Assembly (NCBI GenBank): GCA_029243245.1
Contig: JAQWSK010000007.1
Span: forward strand, 1 to 34,543
Source of the DNA: Flavobacteriaceae bacterium
GTDB taxonomy: Bacteria > Bacteroidota > Bacteroidia > Flavobacteriales > Flavobacteriaceae
Direction of reading: 5' to 3'
Length of the DNA: 34,543 bases
A program made the position numbers and the translations under genes. Shown here piece after piece: positions 1 to 8,214 of the stretch (the first letter of the stretch is position 1; every line of letters begins with the position of its first letter). The notes beneath the pieces are model-generated. The model was given only the letters and a program-made list of their open reading frames with translations. It did no database searches and was not told the DNA's origin.

Positions 1-1
1 G

Positions 2-1654
2 TTTAGATATGTATTGGTAGATGAGTATCAAGACACAAATCATTCACAATATTTAATTGTTAAAGCTCTTTCAGATAAATTTCAGAATATATGCGTAGTA
101 GGAGATGATGCACAAAGTATTTATGGCTTTAGAGGCGCAAACATTAATAATATTTTAAATTTTCAAAATGATTACGAAGATGTAATTCTTTATAGACTTG
201 AACAGAATTATAGATCAACTAAAAACATAGTTAACGCAGCTAACTCTGTAATTAAGCATAATCATTCAAAAATTGACAAAGTAGTATGGACGGCAAATCA
301 TGAAGGATCAAAAATAAAAATTAAATGTCTTCCAACAGATTCTGACGAGGGGAGGGCTGTAGCTTCAATTATTTTTGAAAATAAAATGAATGAACAAAAA
401 AAAAATAAAGATTTTGCAGTTTTATATAGAACTAATGCACAGTCAAGGGCAATTGAAGACTCATTAAGAAAAAGAAATATACAATACAGAGTATTTGGAG
501 GTTTATCATTCTATCAAAGAAAAGAAATTAAAGATATTTTAGCCTATTTAAGATTAATTGTGAACCCAAATGATGAGGAAAGCCTTAAGAGAATCATTAA
601 TTATCCAACTAGAGGAATAGGTCATACTACAATTGACAAGCTAATAATAGCTTCGAAGGAAAATAATTTAACTCTATTTGATGTTATTCAAAGTTTGTCA
701 AAATTAAAAATTTCAATAAATAAGGGGACAACTGATAAATTGATTGGTTTTCTAAATATTATAAAAACATTTCAAATTGAAAACGAAAAACTTAATGCAT
801 ATGAAATTACAGATTTGGTTATAAAAAAAACTGGAATTGTTAATGTTTTAAAAAGTGAAGGAACTCCAGAAAATATTTCTAAAATTGAAAATATTGAAGA
901 ACTTTTAAATGGTATAAAAGATTTTACGGATGGTCAAATTGAAATAGCAGATGCATTTGGAAATATTAGTGAATTTCTTGAAGATGTTGCATTAGCTACA
1001 GATTTTGATAATAAAGATCCTAATGCTGATAAGGTTTCTCTAATGACAATTCATTTAGCAAAGGGCTTGGAGTTTACTGAAGTGTTTGTTGTTGGTCTTG
1101 AAGAAGATTTATTTCCATCTGCAATGAGTTTAAATACTAGAGAAGAATTAGAAGAGGAGAGAAGATTGTTTTATGTAGCTATAACAAGAGCTAAAGAAAA
1201 AGCTTATATAACTTATACTCAATCAAGATATAGATGGGGTAAATTAGTCGATGCAGAGCCAAGTCGTTTTATTGAGGAAATTGATTCTAAATATGTTGAA
1301 ACAGATTACATTGATCATTATAAATCTAAACCATTAGTTGATTCTTCAATATTTGGATCATCTAATAATAAAAATTCTCAAAATGAATTCAACTCTATAT
1401 CAAAGCCAAATAAATCGCAGTTATCAAAGCTTAAAAAAATAAATGCTATAGAAAAGAGTGCTGCTAATTTAAATGACTATTCAATTAAACTTATAATTGG
1501 AATGAAAGTTAACCATGGAAGGTTTGGAAAAGGTAAAGTCTTGTCATTAGAAGGCGTAGGTAGTGATAAAAAAGCAGTTATTGAATTTGAAGGTTTTGGA
1601 ATTAAAAACTTATTAGTCAGGTTTGCTAAACTAACTTCAATTAATGATTTATGA
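2..1654 (+). CDS. pcrA: PcrA/UvrD-type superfamily 1 DNA helicase, 5' end outside the window
   Basis: This is the C-terminal part of a 3'-5' ATP-dependent DNA helicase that acts in nucleotide excision repair and in clearing stalled replication or transcription complexes. The frame is open to the left edge, where FRYVLVDEYQDTN is helicase motif II (Walker B), so the Walker A motif and roughly the first 200 or more residues lie outside. Seen in order: motif III (VVGDDAQSIYGFRGA), motif IV (LEQNYRS), motif V (LMTIHLAKGLEF) near visible residue 350, and motif VI (EERRLFYVAITRAKEKAY) near 390. The last 50 residues (GMKVNHGRFGKGKVLSLEG and on) form the small Tudor-like tail that in PcrA contacts RNA polymerase, which favours PcrA over Rep. 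The stop overlaps the next start in ATGA. The family is certain; the choice between the names PcrA and UvrD is less so. Confidence 0.95.
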   Translation, partial: FRYVLVDEYQDTNHSQYLIVKALSDKFQNICVVGDDAQSIYGFRGANINNILNFQNDYEDVILYRLEQNYRSTKNIVNAANSVIKHNHSKIDKVVWTANHEGSKIKIKCLPTDSDEGRAVASIIFENKMNEQKKNKDFAVLYRTNAQSRAIEDSLRKRNIQYRVFGGLSFYQRKEIKDILAYLRLIVNPNDEESLKRIINYPTRGIGHTTIDKLIIASKENNLTLFDVIQSLSKLKISINKGTTDKLIGFLNIIKTFQIENEKLNAYEITDLVIKKTGIVNVLKSEGTPENISKIENIEELLNGIKDFTDGQIEIADAFGNISEFLEDVALATDFDNKDPNADKVSLMTIHLAKGLEFTEVFVVGLEEDLFPSAMSLNTREELEEERRLFYVAITRAKEKAYITYTQSRYRWGKLVDAEPSRFIEEIDSKYVETDYIDHYKSKPLVDSSIFGSSNNKNSQNEFNSISKPNKSQLSKLKKINAIEKSAANLNDYSIKLIIGMKVNHGRFGKGKVLSLEGVGSDKKAVIEFEGFGIKNLLVRFAKLTSINDL

Positions 1655-2262
1655 ATTTAATTGAAATATATTCTGATAATCCCAATCCTAAGCAAATAGA
1701 TATAATAATTGACGTTTTGAAAAATGACGGTGTTATAATTTATCCAACAGATACCGTCTATGCAATAGGCTGTTTAAGTAATAGTTCTATTGGTTTAAAA
1801 AAATTATTAAGACTAAAGTCAAGTAAAGCAGATAAATTAATTCTAAGTTTTATTTTCAAAGACATTTCTACTTTATCTGGTTTTGTGAAGCCATATACAA
1901 ATAAAATATTTAGGATATTAAATAAATGTTTTCCAGGTCCTTATACCTTTATAATGAATGCTCAAACTAAACTTCCAACTCCTTTTCAAAAAAGACAAGA
2001 TATTGGAGTTAGAATCAGTAGGCATCCAATAGTTAAATCTATTTTAAATAAACTTGATATTCCTTTAGTTACAAGTTCATTACATGATAAGAATAAAATC
2101 ATCAAATACACTACTGACCCAAAACTAATTTATGATGAGTGGAGCCATAAAGTAGATTTAATAATTGATGGCGGAAACTCAGGGAACATTCCTTCAACAG
2201 TAATTGACATAAGAGACGCTGAGCCCGTTTTAATAAGAAAGGGTAAAGGAGGTTTATTTTAA
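1651..2262 (+). CDS. Sua5/YciO/YrdC-family protein (annotated as L-threonylcarbamoyladenylate synthase)
   Basis: The 203-residue protein is a single YrdC domain without the Sua5 C-terminal domain. In this family TsaC/Sua5 makes threonylcarbamoyl-AMP from ATP, threonine and bicarbonate for the t6A tRNA modification. Seen: the nucleotide-binding stretch IIYPTDTVYAIGC near residue 30, LRLKSSKADKLILSFIFKDI near 55-73, PGPYTFIM near 96, GVRISRHPI near 114 and LVTSSLH near 133. The basic motif typical of TsaC (KRxxxKPL) is replaced by KSSKADKLILSF, which resembles the YciO branch common in Bacteroidota (usual form KKANFSFICKD). Its activity as a t6A enzyme is therefore not assured. It starts at ATG inside the helicase stop (ATGA), so it is translationally coupled to that gene. 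Confidence 0.88.
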   Translation: MNLIEIYSDNPNPKQIDIIIDVLKNDGVIIYPTDTVYAIGCLSNSSIGLKKLLRLKSSKADKLILSFIFKDISTLSGFVKPYTNKIFRILNKCFPGPYTFIMNAQTKLPTPFQKRQDIGVRISRHPIVKSILNKLDIPLVTSSLHDKNKIIKYTTDPKLIYDEWSHKVDLIIDGGNSGNIPSTVIDIRDAEPVLIRKGKGGLF

Positions 2263-2302
2263 TAAGACACACTTCTAATTAGAAGTGTGTCTTATTAAAA
2301 TA
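2255..2302. terminator. Perfect 48-bp palindrome, bidirectional terminator
   Basis: The two halves are exact reverse complements across all 48 bases. The inner stem has arms of 16 bases (AATAAGACACACTTCT at 2261-2276 and its complement at 2281-2296) around a central AATT. A TTTT/AAAA pair flanks the core, so a transcript from either side ends its hairpin in a short U run. It lies between the convergent TsaC/YciO gene (its stop codon is inside the left arm) and the OmpA gene, as expected of a shared intrinsic terminator. Confidence 0.85.
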
Positions 2303-2306
2303 TTAT

Positions 2307-3158
2307 TTATTGGGCAGACTCCATTCCTTTTTCAATTAGATCATAAAATTGATCTAGCTTAGGTAAAACAACAATTCGAGTCCTTCTGTTTTTTGCCCTA
2401 TTAGAATCATTATTATTGTCAAATAATGGAACATAAGAACTTCTCCCTGAGGCAGTCATTCTTTCTGGCGACACATTAAAATCATTTTGTAAAATTCTAA
2501 CAACAGCTGTAGCTCGCTTAACACTTAAATCCCAATTATCGAGTATTGACTCCGTTTTGATTGGGACATTGTCTGTATGTCCCTCTACCATAAATTCTAA
2601 TTCAGGACGGTTATTTACGACCTCAGCTACTTTACCTAGGACTTCTTTTGCGCGTTTAGTAATCATATAACTACCCGAGCTAAACAATAATTTATCTGAA
2701 ATTGAAATATAAACCACTCCTTTTTCAACATTAACTTCAATATCATCATCACTTAAATTACCTAATACTCCCTTTAAGCTAGTAACTAATGCCAATGTAA
2801 CCGAATCTTTTCTTGTAACAGCATCCTGCATTTTCTGAATACGAACATCTTTTTCTTTCATGCTTTCTAAAGATTTTTCAAGATTTTCTGCTCCTTTTTG
2901 AGATAGAGTGGTTAAATTTCCAAGATTGCTAATTAAATCCTGATTATTATCCTTTAAAAACTTAACTTGATCTTTTAATGCTGAAAGACTATTTAATGCA
3001 GCCTCTTTTTCGTCTTTACATGTATTGAGCTGGACTGATGCAGAATTAAGGTTGTTTTTTGTATTTTGTTGTAATATTTCTAACTCTTGGAATTTCTTTT
3101 GAGAAACACAAGAGGTCAATAATATAGAAACTATTAAAAGGGATGTTATATTTTTCAT
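2307..3158 (-). CDS. OmpA-family lipoprotein with coiled coil
   Basis: This is an outer-membrane lipoprotein that probably tethers the membrane to peptidoglycan. The first 17 residues form a lipoprotein signal with lipobox LLTSC, so Cys17 would be lipidated. Residues about 20-120 are charged and heptad-like with no long hydrophobic run, consistent with a periplasmic coiled coil. Residues about 145-270 are an OmpA C-terminal domain: FMVEGHTDNVP, LSVKRATAVVRIL, MTASGRSSYVP and NRAKNRRTRIVV. The Asp of TDNVP and the Arg of NRRTR are the usual diaminopimelate-binding residues. There is no N-terminal beta-barrel, so it is not a classical porin-like OmpA. It is transcribed toward the palindromic terminator at 2255-2302. 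Confidence 0.92.
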   Translation of the reverse strand: MKNITSLLIVSILLTSCVSQKKFQELEILQQNTKNNLNSASVQLNTCKDEKEAALNSLSALKDQVKFLKDNNQDLISNLGNLTTLSQKGAENLEKSLESMKEKDVRIQKMQDAVTRKDSVTLALVTSLKGVLGNLSDDDIEVNVEKGVVYISISDKLLFSSGSYMITKRAKEVLGKVAEVVNNRPELEFMVEGHTDNVPIKTESILDNWDLSVKRATAVVRILQNDFNVSPERMTASGRSSYVPLFDNNNDSNRAKNRRTRIVVLPKLDQFYDLIEKGMESAQ

Positions 3159-3207
3159 TTGTGAATTATTAAATTATCTGTTTTAAAATTAAATAAATAT
3201 AAAAGTA

Positions 3208-4203
3208 TTATTGTGAAAGTTTTGTGAAAATCCGTTGCTTTTTTATAAAATAAGCCCATACTATTGATTTAATTGACCAATAGTTCTTTTTATTGAGATT
3301 TAAAGTTCTTTTTTTGTAATGGTGCCTAAAACTTAAGTAAAATGAGATATGGGCTCTAATTAAAGAAATTATAGCAATAAATTCTCCTTTAATAAGAAAC
3401 CTAAAAGACATAATAAAGTCTAAAATCAGTCTAATAAAAAGTGTTTTAAATAATTTTTTTTTTGGTAAGTTTTTAGTTAATAGAATTAAAGAATTTCTAA
3501 AGTTTAAATACGATTTAAATCCTGATTTTGGAAGAGTTCCACCTCCTATATGATATACTTTTGATTCACCGATAGAAACAGCTTTAAAATTATTATTAAA
3601 AGCTCTCCAGCATAAATCAATTTCTTCAAAATGTGCAAAAAAATCATTGTCAAACCCTCCTAAACTGATCCAAACTTTTTTTCTTATAAAAAAACAAGCA
3701 CCACTAGCCCAAAAAATATTTGCATTATTATCATATTGTCCTAGATCTTCTTCTAAAGAATCAAAAATTCTGCCTCGACAATAAGGGTATCCATAAAAGT
3801 CTATATAGCCACCAGCTGCACCGGAATATTCAAAAGATTTTCTATTATTATAATCCAAGATATTAGGCTGAACAATTGAAATATCCTTATGAGTTTTAAA
3901 AACTTTATAGATTGGTTTTAGCCAATCTTCAGTAACTTCTATATCAGTATTTAAAAGACAAAAAATATCAGCTTCTATCTCACCCAATCCTTTATTATAT
4001 CCCTCAGCAAAACCATAATTTTGTTTTAACTGTATACATTTAATATTAGGAAAATTAGATTTTATTAACTTGATTGAATTATCATGTGAGTTATTATCAA
4101 TAACATATATGTCAGAACTATTAGTGTTCTTAATAAGAGTTGGTAAAAATACATTTAATAATTTCTCGCCATTCCAATTCAATAAGACAATTGCAATTTT
4201 CAT
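3208..4203 (-). CDS. Family 2 glycosyltransferase
   Basis: The 331-residue protein is a GT-A fold transferase related to rhamnosyltransferases, likely moving a sugar from a nucleotide donor onto a lipid-linked or surface glycan at the inner face of the cytoplasmic membrane. Seen: the N-terminal donor-binding strand MKIAIVLLNWNGEKLL, IYVIDNNSHDNS near residue 31, QNYGFAEGYNKG near 62, LLNTDIEV near 84 (the Asp region that binds metal and nucleotide), and GGFDNDFFAHFEEIDLCWRA near 182 (acceptor/catalytic acidic residues). The last ~100 residues are basic and hydrophobic and may sit on the membrane. Its ATG overlaps the stop of the upstream HsdR_N gene (TAATG), so the two are probably co-transcribed. 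The acceptor and sugar cannot be told from sequence. Confidence 0.9.
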   Translation of the reverse strand: MKIAIVLLNWNGEKLLNVFLPTLIKNTNSSDIYVIDNNSHDNSIKLIKSNFPNIKCIQLKQNYGFAEGYNKGLGEIEADIFCLLNTDIEVTEDWLKPIYKVFKTHKDISIVQPNILDYNNRKSFEYSGAAGGYIDFYGYPYCRGRIFDSLEEDLGQYDNNANIFWASGACFFIRKKVWISLGGFDNDFFAHFEEIDLCWRAFNNNFKAVSIGESKVYHIGGGTLPKSGFKSYLNFRNSLILLTKNLPKKKLFKTLFIRLILDFIMSFRFLIKGEFIAIISLIRAHISFYLSFRHHYKKRTLNLNKKNYWSIKSIVWAYFIKKQRIFTKLSQ

Positions 4204-4655
4204 TAGTTGAAAGTTTTAAAATCTGGAATATCAGCTAAAAAATAATAATCATTAGATTCATAATTAACTTCACAAAAATAATGAGATAAACCATTGGAAA
4301 CCATTAAATACTTACTTTTAATTGATAAGTTATATTTTGCTATTTGGTCAAAAACATCTTGCGAAATTTTAATGTTCGGTGCCTTACACTCAACAAGAAG
4401 AATTACGTTACCCTTTTTAGAATAAACAATTATATCATATCTTTTTGGAAGGCCATTTACCAAAAGTTTTTTTTCAACATTAATTAATGATTTCGGATAT
4501 TTTTTAAAAAAAATTAAGAAGTGTATACAATGTTGACGAACCCATTCTTCTTGAGTCAATAAAAACCATTTTTTTCGAATTATATCAAAAATAAAGTGTT
4601 TATTTTCTTTATTTTTGAGACGAATCCTGAAATCAGGGAAACTTAACTTTTCCAT
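4203..4655 (-). CDS. Stand-alone HsdR N-terminal-like PD-(D/E)XK protein
   Basis: The protein matches the N-terminal nuclease domain of type I restriction HsdR (HSDR_N family) but is only 150 residues with no helicase part, and no hsdM or hsdS lies nearby. Seen: EEWVRQHCIHFLI near residue 36, SLINVEKKLLVNGLPKRYDI near 56-75, then LLVECKAP near 86. The Asp of RYDI (about 74) and Glu-x-Lys of ECK (about 89-91) fit the D...ExK catalytic core; DQIAKYN near 103 supplies the usual Gln. The start chosen is the ATG at 4655 (MEKLSFPDF). A frame opening 39 bases earlier adds a Phe-rich leader and overlaps holA. It is divergent from holA and overlaps the glycosyltransferase start. A role in replication or repair is possible but unproven. 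Confidence 0.82.
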   Translation of the reverse strand: MEKLSFPDFRIRLKNKENKHFIFDIIRKKWFLLTQEEWVRQHCIHFLIFFKKYPKSLINVEKKLLVNGLPKRYDIIVYSKKGNVILLVECKAPNIKISQDVFDQIAKYNLSIKSKYLMVSNGLSHYFCEVNYESNDYYFLADIPDFKTFN

Positions 4656-4659
4656 TAAA

Positions 4660-4689
4660 CAAAATTGCACAAAAAAAAATAGATGCAAA
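4660..4689 (-). promoter_or_regulatory. Possible Bacteroidota promoter for the HsdR_N gene
   Basis: On the minus strand TTTG (4689-4686) is followed after 18 bases by CAATTTTG (4667-4660), which matches seven of eight positions of the TAnnTTTG -7 box. Only four bases separate it from the preferred ATG at 4655. The spacer contains the holA start codon, so the two divergent genes would share this DNA. The match is imperfect. Confidence 0.3.
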
Positions 4690-5684
4690 TTCACGATAAA
4701 ATTATTAATGAGATTAAGAATGGAAAAATTGCTCCTTTTTATTTATTATCTGGTAATGAACCATATTTTATTGATAATATATCCAATCACCTTATTGATA
4801 AATTAATAACTGAGTCTGCCAAAGATTTTGATTTTAGCATACTTTATGGAAGAGATACAAGTGTAAATGAAATAATTGAAATTGCAAAAAGATACCCAAT
4901 GGTCGCTAATCATCACGTGGTTTTAATTCGTGAGGCTCAATATCTTGAAAAAAAATACGATGAATTGTCAAAATATCTTTTGAACCCTCAAATGCAATCT
5001 ATTGTCATTTTTTGTTATAAAAATAAATCTTTTGATAAAAGAAGTAAACTATACAAAGCTGCTATGAGATTGGGAGTAGTATATGAGTCTAAGCCTTTGT
5101 ATGAGAATCAAATAGCGAGTTGGATTTCTACTCAATTTAAAAAAGAAAAATTGAAAGCAGATCCTAAATCAATACAATTATTAATTGAGTTTATAGGTTT
5201 AGACTTAGGTAAAATAAAGCAAGAAATTAATAAATTAAAAATTTTATGTTCAAATAAATTGATAACACCTGAAATAATTGAACAGTATATTGGAATTAGC
5301 AAAGACTATAATAATTTTGAATTAATCAATGCTATAGGAACAAAAAATAAAAAAAAATCTGTACAAATAATTTTTTATTTATCAAATAATTCAAAAAATC
5401 ATCCTATTGTTTTAACAATATCATCCCTGTTTCAATTTTTCAAAAAATTACTTTTATTTCATGCTATTAATGGAAATAAAAGTAAAGTTTCAAGTCTTCT
5501 AGGAATTAATCCTTATTTCATTAAAGATTACGAAAGAGCATCCAAATTTTATAATATGAAAAATTGCAGCTACGCTATAGAATTAATTCATCATGCTGAC
5601 TTGAAAAGTAAGGGAATTATTGAAAGCAGTGTGAGTCATCAAGAAATTCTAATTGATTTAATCAATGAAATTTTCAATTGTTAG
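4683..5684 (+). CDS. holA: DNA polymerase III subunit delta
   Basis: Delta is the clamp-loader subunit that opens the beta sliding clamp. The 333-residue length fits the family. Seen: the N-terminal FYLLSGNEPYFIDNIS near residue 19-34, corresponding to the degenerate P-loop region of delta, then LYGRDTSVNEIIEIAKRYPM near 54-73 and HHVVLIREAQ near 77-86. These are characteristic of bacteroidotal HolA. The middle has the lid region (LLIEFIGLDLGKIKQEINKL) and the C-terminal third is the helical collar domain. The gene faces the HsdR_N gene across 27 bp. Seven T residues follow the stop, but no convincing stem was found. Confidence 0.9.
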   Translation: MQIHDKIINEIKNGKIAPFYLLSGNEPYFIDNISNHLIDKLITESAKDFDFSILYGRDTSVNEIIEIAKRYPMVANHHVVLIREAQYLEKKYDELSKYLLNPQMQSIVIFCYKNKSFDKRSKLYKAAMRLGVVYESKPLYENQIASWISTQFKKEKLKADPKSIQLLIEFIGLDLGKIKQEINKLKILCSNKLITPEIIEQYIGISKDYNNFELINAIGTKNKKKSVQIIFYLSNNSKNHPIVLTISSLFQFFKKLLLFHAINGNKSKVSSLLGINPYFIKDYERASKFYNMKNCSYAIELIHHADLKSKGIIESSVSHQEILIDLINEIFNC

Positions 5685-5770
5685 TTTTTTTCATCTGTTT
5701 CATTTTGAGGTTAATACCTGTTAACATCTAATATTGTTAGTGATTATAATCTTTTAGTTTGATACTTTAA

Positions 5771-8173
5771 TTAAAATAGATTTGGGTATTCTTTAGGGTT
5801 TATTTCATTCATTAATTGATAAACTGCTTCAAATATATCATTAACATTAGGTTTTGAAAAATAATCTCCATCTGTTCCATAGGCAGGTCTATGATCTTTT
5901 GCAGATAATAGTTTAGGCTCACTATCTAACAAATTATATATATTTTGATTATCAAGTAATTGCTGTAATATATATGCAGTACCTCCCCCTGGCATATCTT
6001 CATCTACAATTAATAATTTATTTGTTTTAGTTATGCTTGTTTTAATTTGACATGATAAATCAAAAGGAATCAAGGTTTGTATATCAATCACTTCAGGTTT
6101 AATATTAAACTTTTCAAGTTGATTAGATGCTTCTATAACTAATTGAAGGGTAGCTCCATAACTAATTATAGTAATATCTTTTCCTTCTTTTAAAACTTCA
6201 ATCTCTCCAATAGTAGAAGTAAATAAACCAATATTTGTGGGTAGATTTTCTTTCAACCTATATGCATTTAAAGTTTCAATAACTATGGCGGGCTGATTTA
6301 ATTTTAATAGAGAATTGTACATACCTGCAGCAATTGTCATGTTTCTTGGTGTTAATATGAATATTCCTCTTAAAAGATTAATCATTCCTCCCATTGGAGA
6401 TCCAGAATGCCAAATACCTTCTAATCTATGACCTCTAGTTCTTATTATCAAAGGAGCAACTTGCTGCCCATTAGTCCTATAGCTTAATGAAGCTAAATCA
6501 TCACTTAAAATTTGAATACAGTAAAGAATGTAATCTAAATATTGAATTTCAGCTATTGGTCTAAGACCTCTAAGGGCCATACCAATTCCCTGGCCAACAA
6601 TTGTAGCTTCTCTAATTCCTGTATCAGCAACACGCAATTTCCCATGTTTTGATTGCATCCCTTCTAATCCTTGATTTACTCCTCCAATTTTACCACAATC
6701 TTCCCCAAAAATTAATAAACGATCATTTGTTGATAATAAAACATCAAAATTATCTCTTAAAATCACTCTTCCATCAACTAAAATAGGTTCTTTAGAGTAT
6801 TTGACAGGGACTTGCTCAAGTTTAATTTCTTTTGAATATAGTTGAGATGAAAATTTAGGTTGTAATGCTTGAGAAATATTTTTTAAATACTCTATGAATT
6901 TTAACTTTGAAGGGTGATTAAATTTTGAAATTGATGGCAACAAAGATCTTCCAACGGATAAAATCTCTCTATAACCAACATTTTCAAGCCTAGCCAATTT
7001 TGATTTGGCAATTTGTATAGCCACTGATTTTGAACTAGCCTTATACATTGACTCAAGGTGAGAGTTAATGTTTTTAAGTTCTTTTTTAATTGGATTTTGA
7101 TAGCTCTTCCACGCATTAATTTTTGCACTTTTAGCACTCAAAACTGCTTCAGCATCAATTTTATCAAGAGTGGCTTTATTTGATATTTTATTTTCAAGGA
7201 TCCAGTTTCTAAATTTCAAATTACAATCGTACTCCTTTTCCCATTCTAATCTAGAATTCGACTTATAACGCTCATGTGACCCTGAGGAAGAGTGCCCAAG
7301 AGGTTGAGTGAGATCTAAAACATGAACTATAACAGGGATATGGTTAACACGCGCGAATTTTTCAGCCCTTGAATAAGCTTTAATTAAAGAAGGGTAGTCC
7401 CATCCCTTAACCTGTATTATTTCGAAACCATTTTTTTTAGAAGTTTTCTCAAAACCAGATAATGCCTCAGAAATATTTGATTTTGTAGTTTGTTGCTTGT
7501 TAGAAACAGATATTCCGTATTCATCATCCCAAATACTCATAACTAGAGGTATTTGTAGAACACCTGCAGCGTTAATAGCTTCAAAAAATAAACCTTCACT
7601 GGTACTTGCATTACCTATTGTTCCCCATGCTACTTCATTACCATTATTAGAAAAAGTTTTTGATTTTTTTATTTTAAGTTTCCTGTAAATCTTCGATGCT
7701 TGAGCTAAGCCAACTAGTCTTGGCATTTGAGAGCCAGTAGGAGACACGTCAGCGCTGTGATTTTTTTGGTCCATTAAATTATTCCAAGAACCATCCTTAT
7801 TTATACTTTTAGTTAAAAAATGAGCACCCATCTGTCTTCCACCTGACATTGGCTCAAAATCAAGGTCAGTGTGAGCATAAAGTGCAGCAAAAAAATTTTC
7901 AGGAGTTAATAAACCTTGAGCCATTAATAATGTTTGATCCCTGTAGTATCCAGACCTAAAATCGCCATTTTTAAAAAAATGATTAAGGGCCATTTGTGGT
8001 AATTCTTTACCGTCTCCAAATATTCCAAACTTACCTTTACCTAAAAACACTTCTCGACGCCCAATAATACTACATTCTCTACTTAAAACAACAGTTTTAT
8101 AATCTTCAATTACAAGTTTTTTATACTGTTCGTAATTGATATTTTGTTTTAAATTTAAGGTTGGTGCTGACAT
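5771..8173 (-). CDS. Divergent fused alpha/beta 2-oxoacid dehydrogenase E1 (thiamine diphosphate enzyme)
   Basis: The 800-residue protein carries an E1-alpha-like half (about 1-330), a linker and an E1-beta half (about 460-800). Such enzymes decarboxylate 2-oxoacids with thiamine diphosphate and pass the acyl group to an E2 lipoyl protein. Seen in alpha: GTIGNASTSEG near residue 184 and SIWDDEYGIS near 213, where the canonical motif reads GDG...ENN.YG; and THPVIVH-type strand and GHSSSGSHERYK near 293. Seen in beta: LLIFGEDCGKIGGVNQGL near 486, RVADTGIREATIVGQGIGMA near 514, RTRGHRLEGIWHSGSPMGG near 578 and VIDIQTLIPFD. The start is the ATG at 8173; a TTG 15 bases upstream falls inside the promoter box. 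Homologs are sometimes mislabelled tungsten formylmethanofuran dehydrogenase. The substrate is unknown. Confidence 0.85.
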   Translation of the reverse strand: MSAPTLNLKQNINYEQYKKLVIEDYKTVVLSRECSIIGRREVFLGKGKFGIFGDGKELPQMALNHFFKNGDFRSGYYRDQTLLMAQGLLTPENFFAALYAHTDLDFEPMSGGRQMGAHFLTKSINKDGSWNNLMDQKNHSADVSPTGSQMPRLVGLAQASKIYRKLKIKKSKTFSNNGNEVAWGTIGNASTSEGLFFEAINAAGVLQIPLVMSIWDDEYGISVSNKQQTTKSNISEALSGFEKTSKKNGFEIIQVKGWDYPSLIKAYSRAEKFARVNHIPVIVHVLDLTQPLGHSSSGSHERYKSNSRLEWEKEYDCNLKFRNWILENKISNKATLDKIDAEAVLSAKSAKINAWKSYQNPIKKELKNINSHLESMYKASSKSVAIQIAKSKLARLENVGYREILSVGRSLLPSISKFNHPSKLKFIEYLKNISQALQPKFSSQLYSKEIKLEQVPVKYSKEPILVDGRVILRDNFDVLLSTNDRLLIFGEDCGKIGGVNQGLEGMQSKHGKLRVADTGIREATIVGQGIGMALRGLRPIAEIQYLDYILYCIQILSDDLASLSYRTNGQQVAPLIIRTRGHRLEGIWHSGSPMGGMINLLRGIFILTPRNMTIAAGMYNSLLKLNQPAIVIETLNAYRLKENLPTNIGLFTSTIGEIEVLKEGKDITIISYGATLQLVIEASNQLEKFNIKPEVIDIQTLIPFDLSCQIKTSITKTNKLLIVDEDMPGGGTAYILQQLLDNQNIYNLLDSEPKLLSAKDHRPAYGTDGDYFSKPNVNDIFEAVYQLMNEINPKEYPNLF

Positions 8174-8185
8174 ATATATCGGGCC

Positions 8186-8214
8186 CAAAAATACAAAATT
8201 AATATCTAATCAAA
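8186..8214 (-). promoter_or_regulatory. Bacteroidota-type promoter of the divergent E1 gene
   Basis: On the minus strand TTTG (8214-8211) is followed after 17 bases by TATTTTTG (8193-8186), a full match to the Bacteroidota -33 and -7 elements (TTTG, then TAnnTTTG). The ATG at 8173 lies 12 bases downstream. The -33 box abuts the stop codon of the upstream M1-like gene, so the E1 gene is probably transcribed from here and not only by read-through. Confidence 0.6.

Noticed and set aside
4203-4655. Type I restriction-modification system
   Set aside because: Only an HsdR_N-like domain is present; no helicase part, hsdM or hsdS gene lies anywhere in the window.
4615-4806. 63-residue frame across the HsdR_N/holA junction
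   Set aside because: Overlaps the starts of two convincing divergent genes and encodes a low-complexity basic/hydrophobic string.
5685-5770. Terminator between convergent holA and the E1 gene
   Set aside because: Only a weak 5-base stem (TAACA/TGTTA) and a T run directly after the holA stop were found; not enough for a call.
6901-7137. 78-residue open frame inside the divergent E1 gene
   Set aside because: Same-strand, out-of-frame shadow of the E1 linker region with no features of its own.
5771-8173. Tungsten formylmethanofuran dehydrogenase
   Set aside because: The name circulates for homologs, but the sequence shows E1 alpha and beta thiamine diphosphate domains and no molybdopterin or tungsten motifs.
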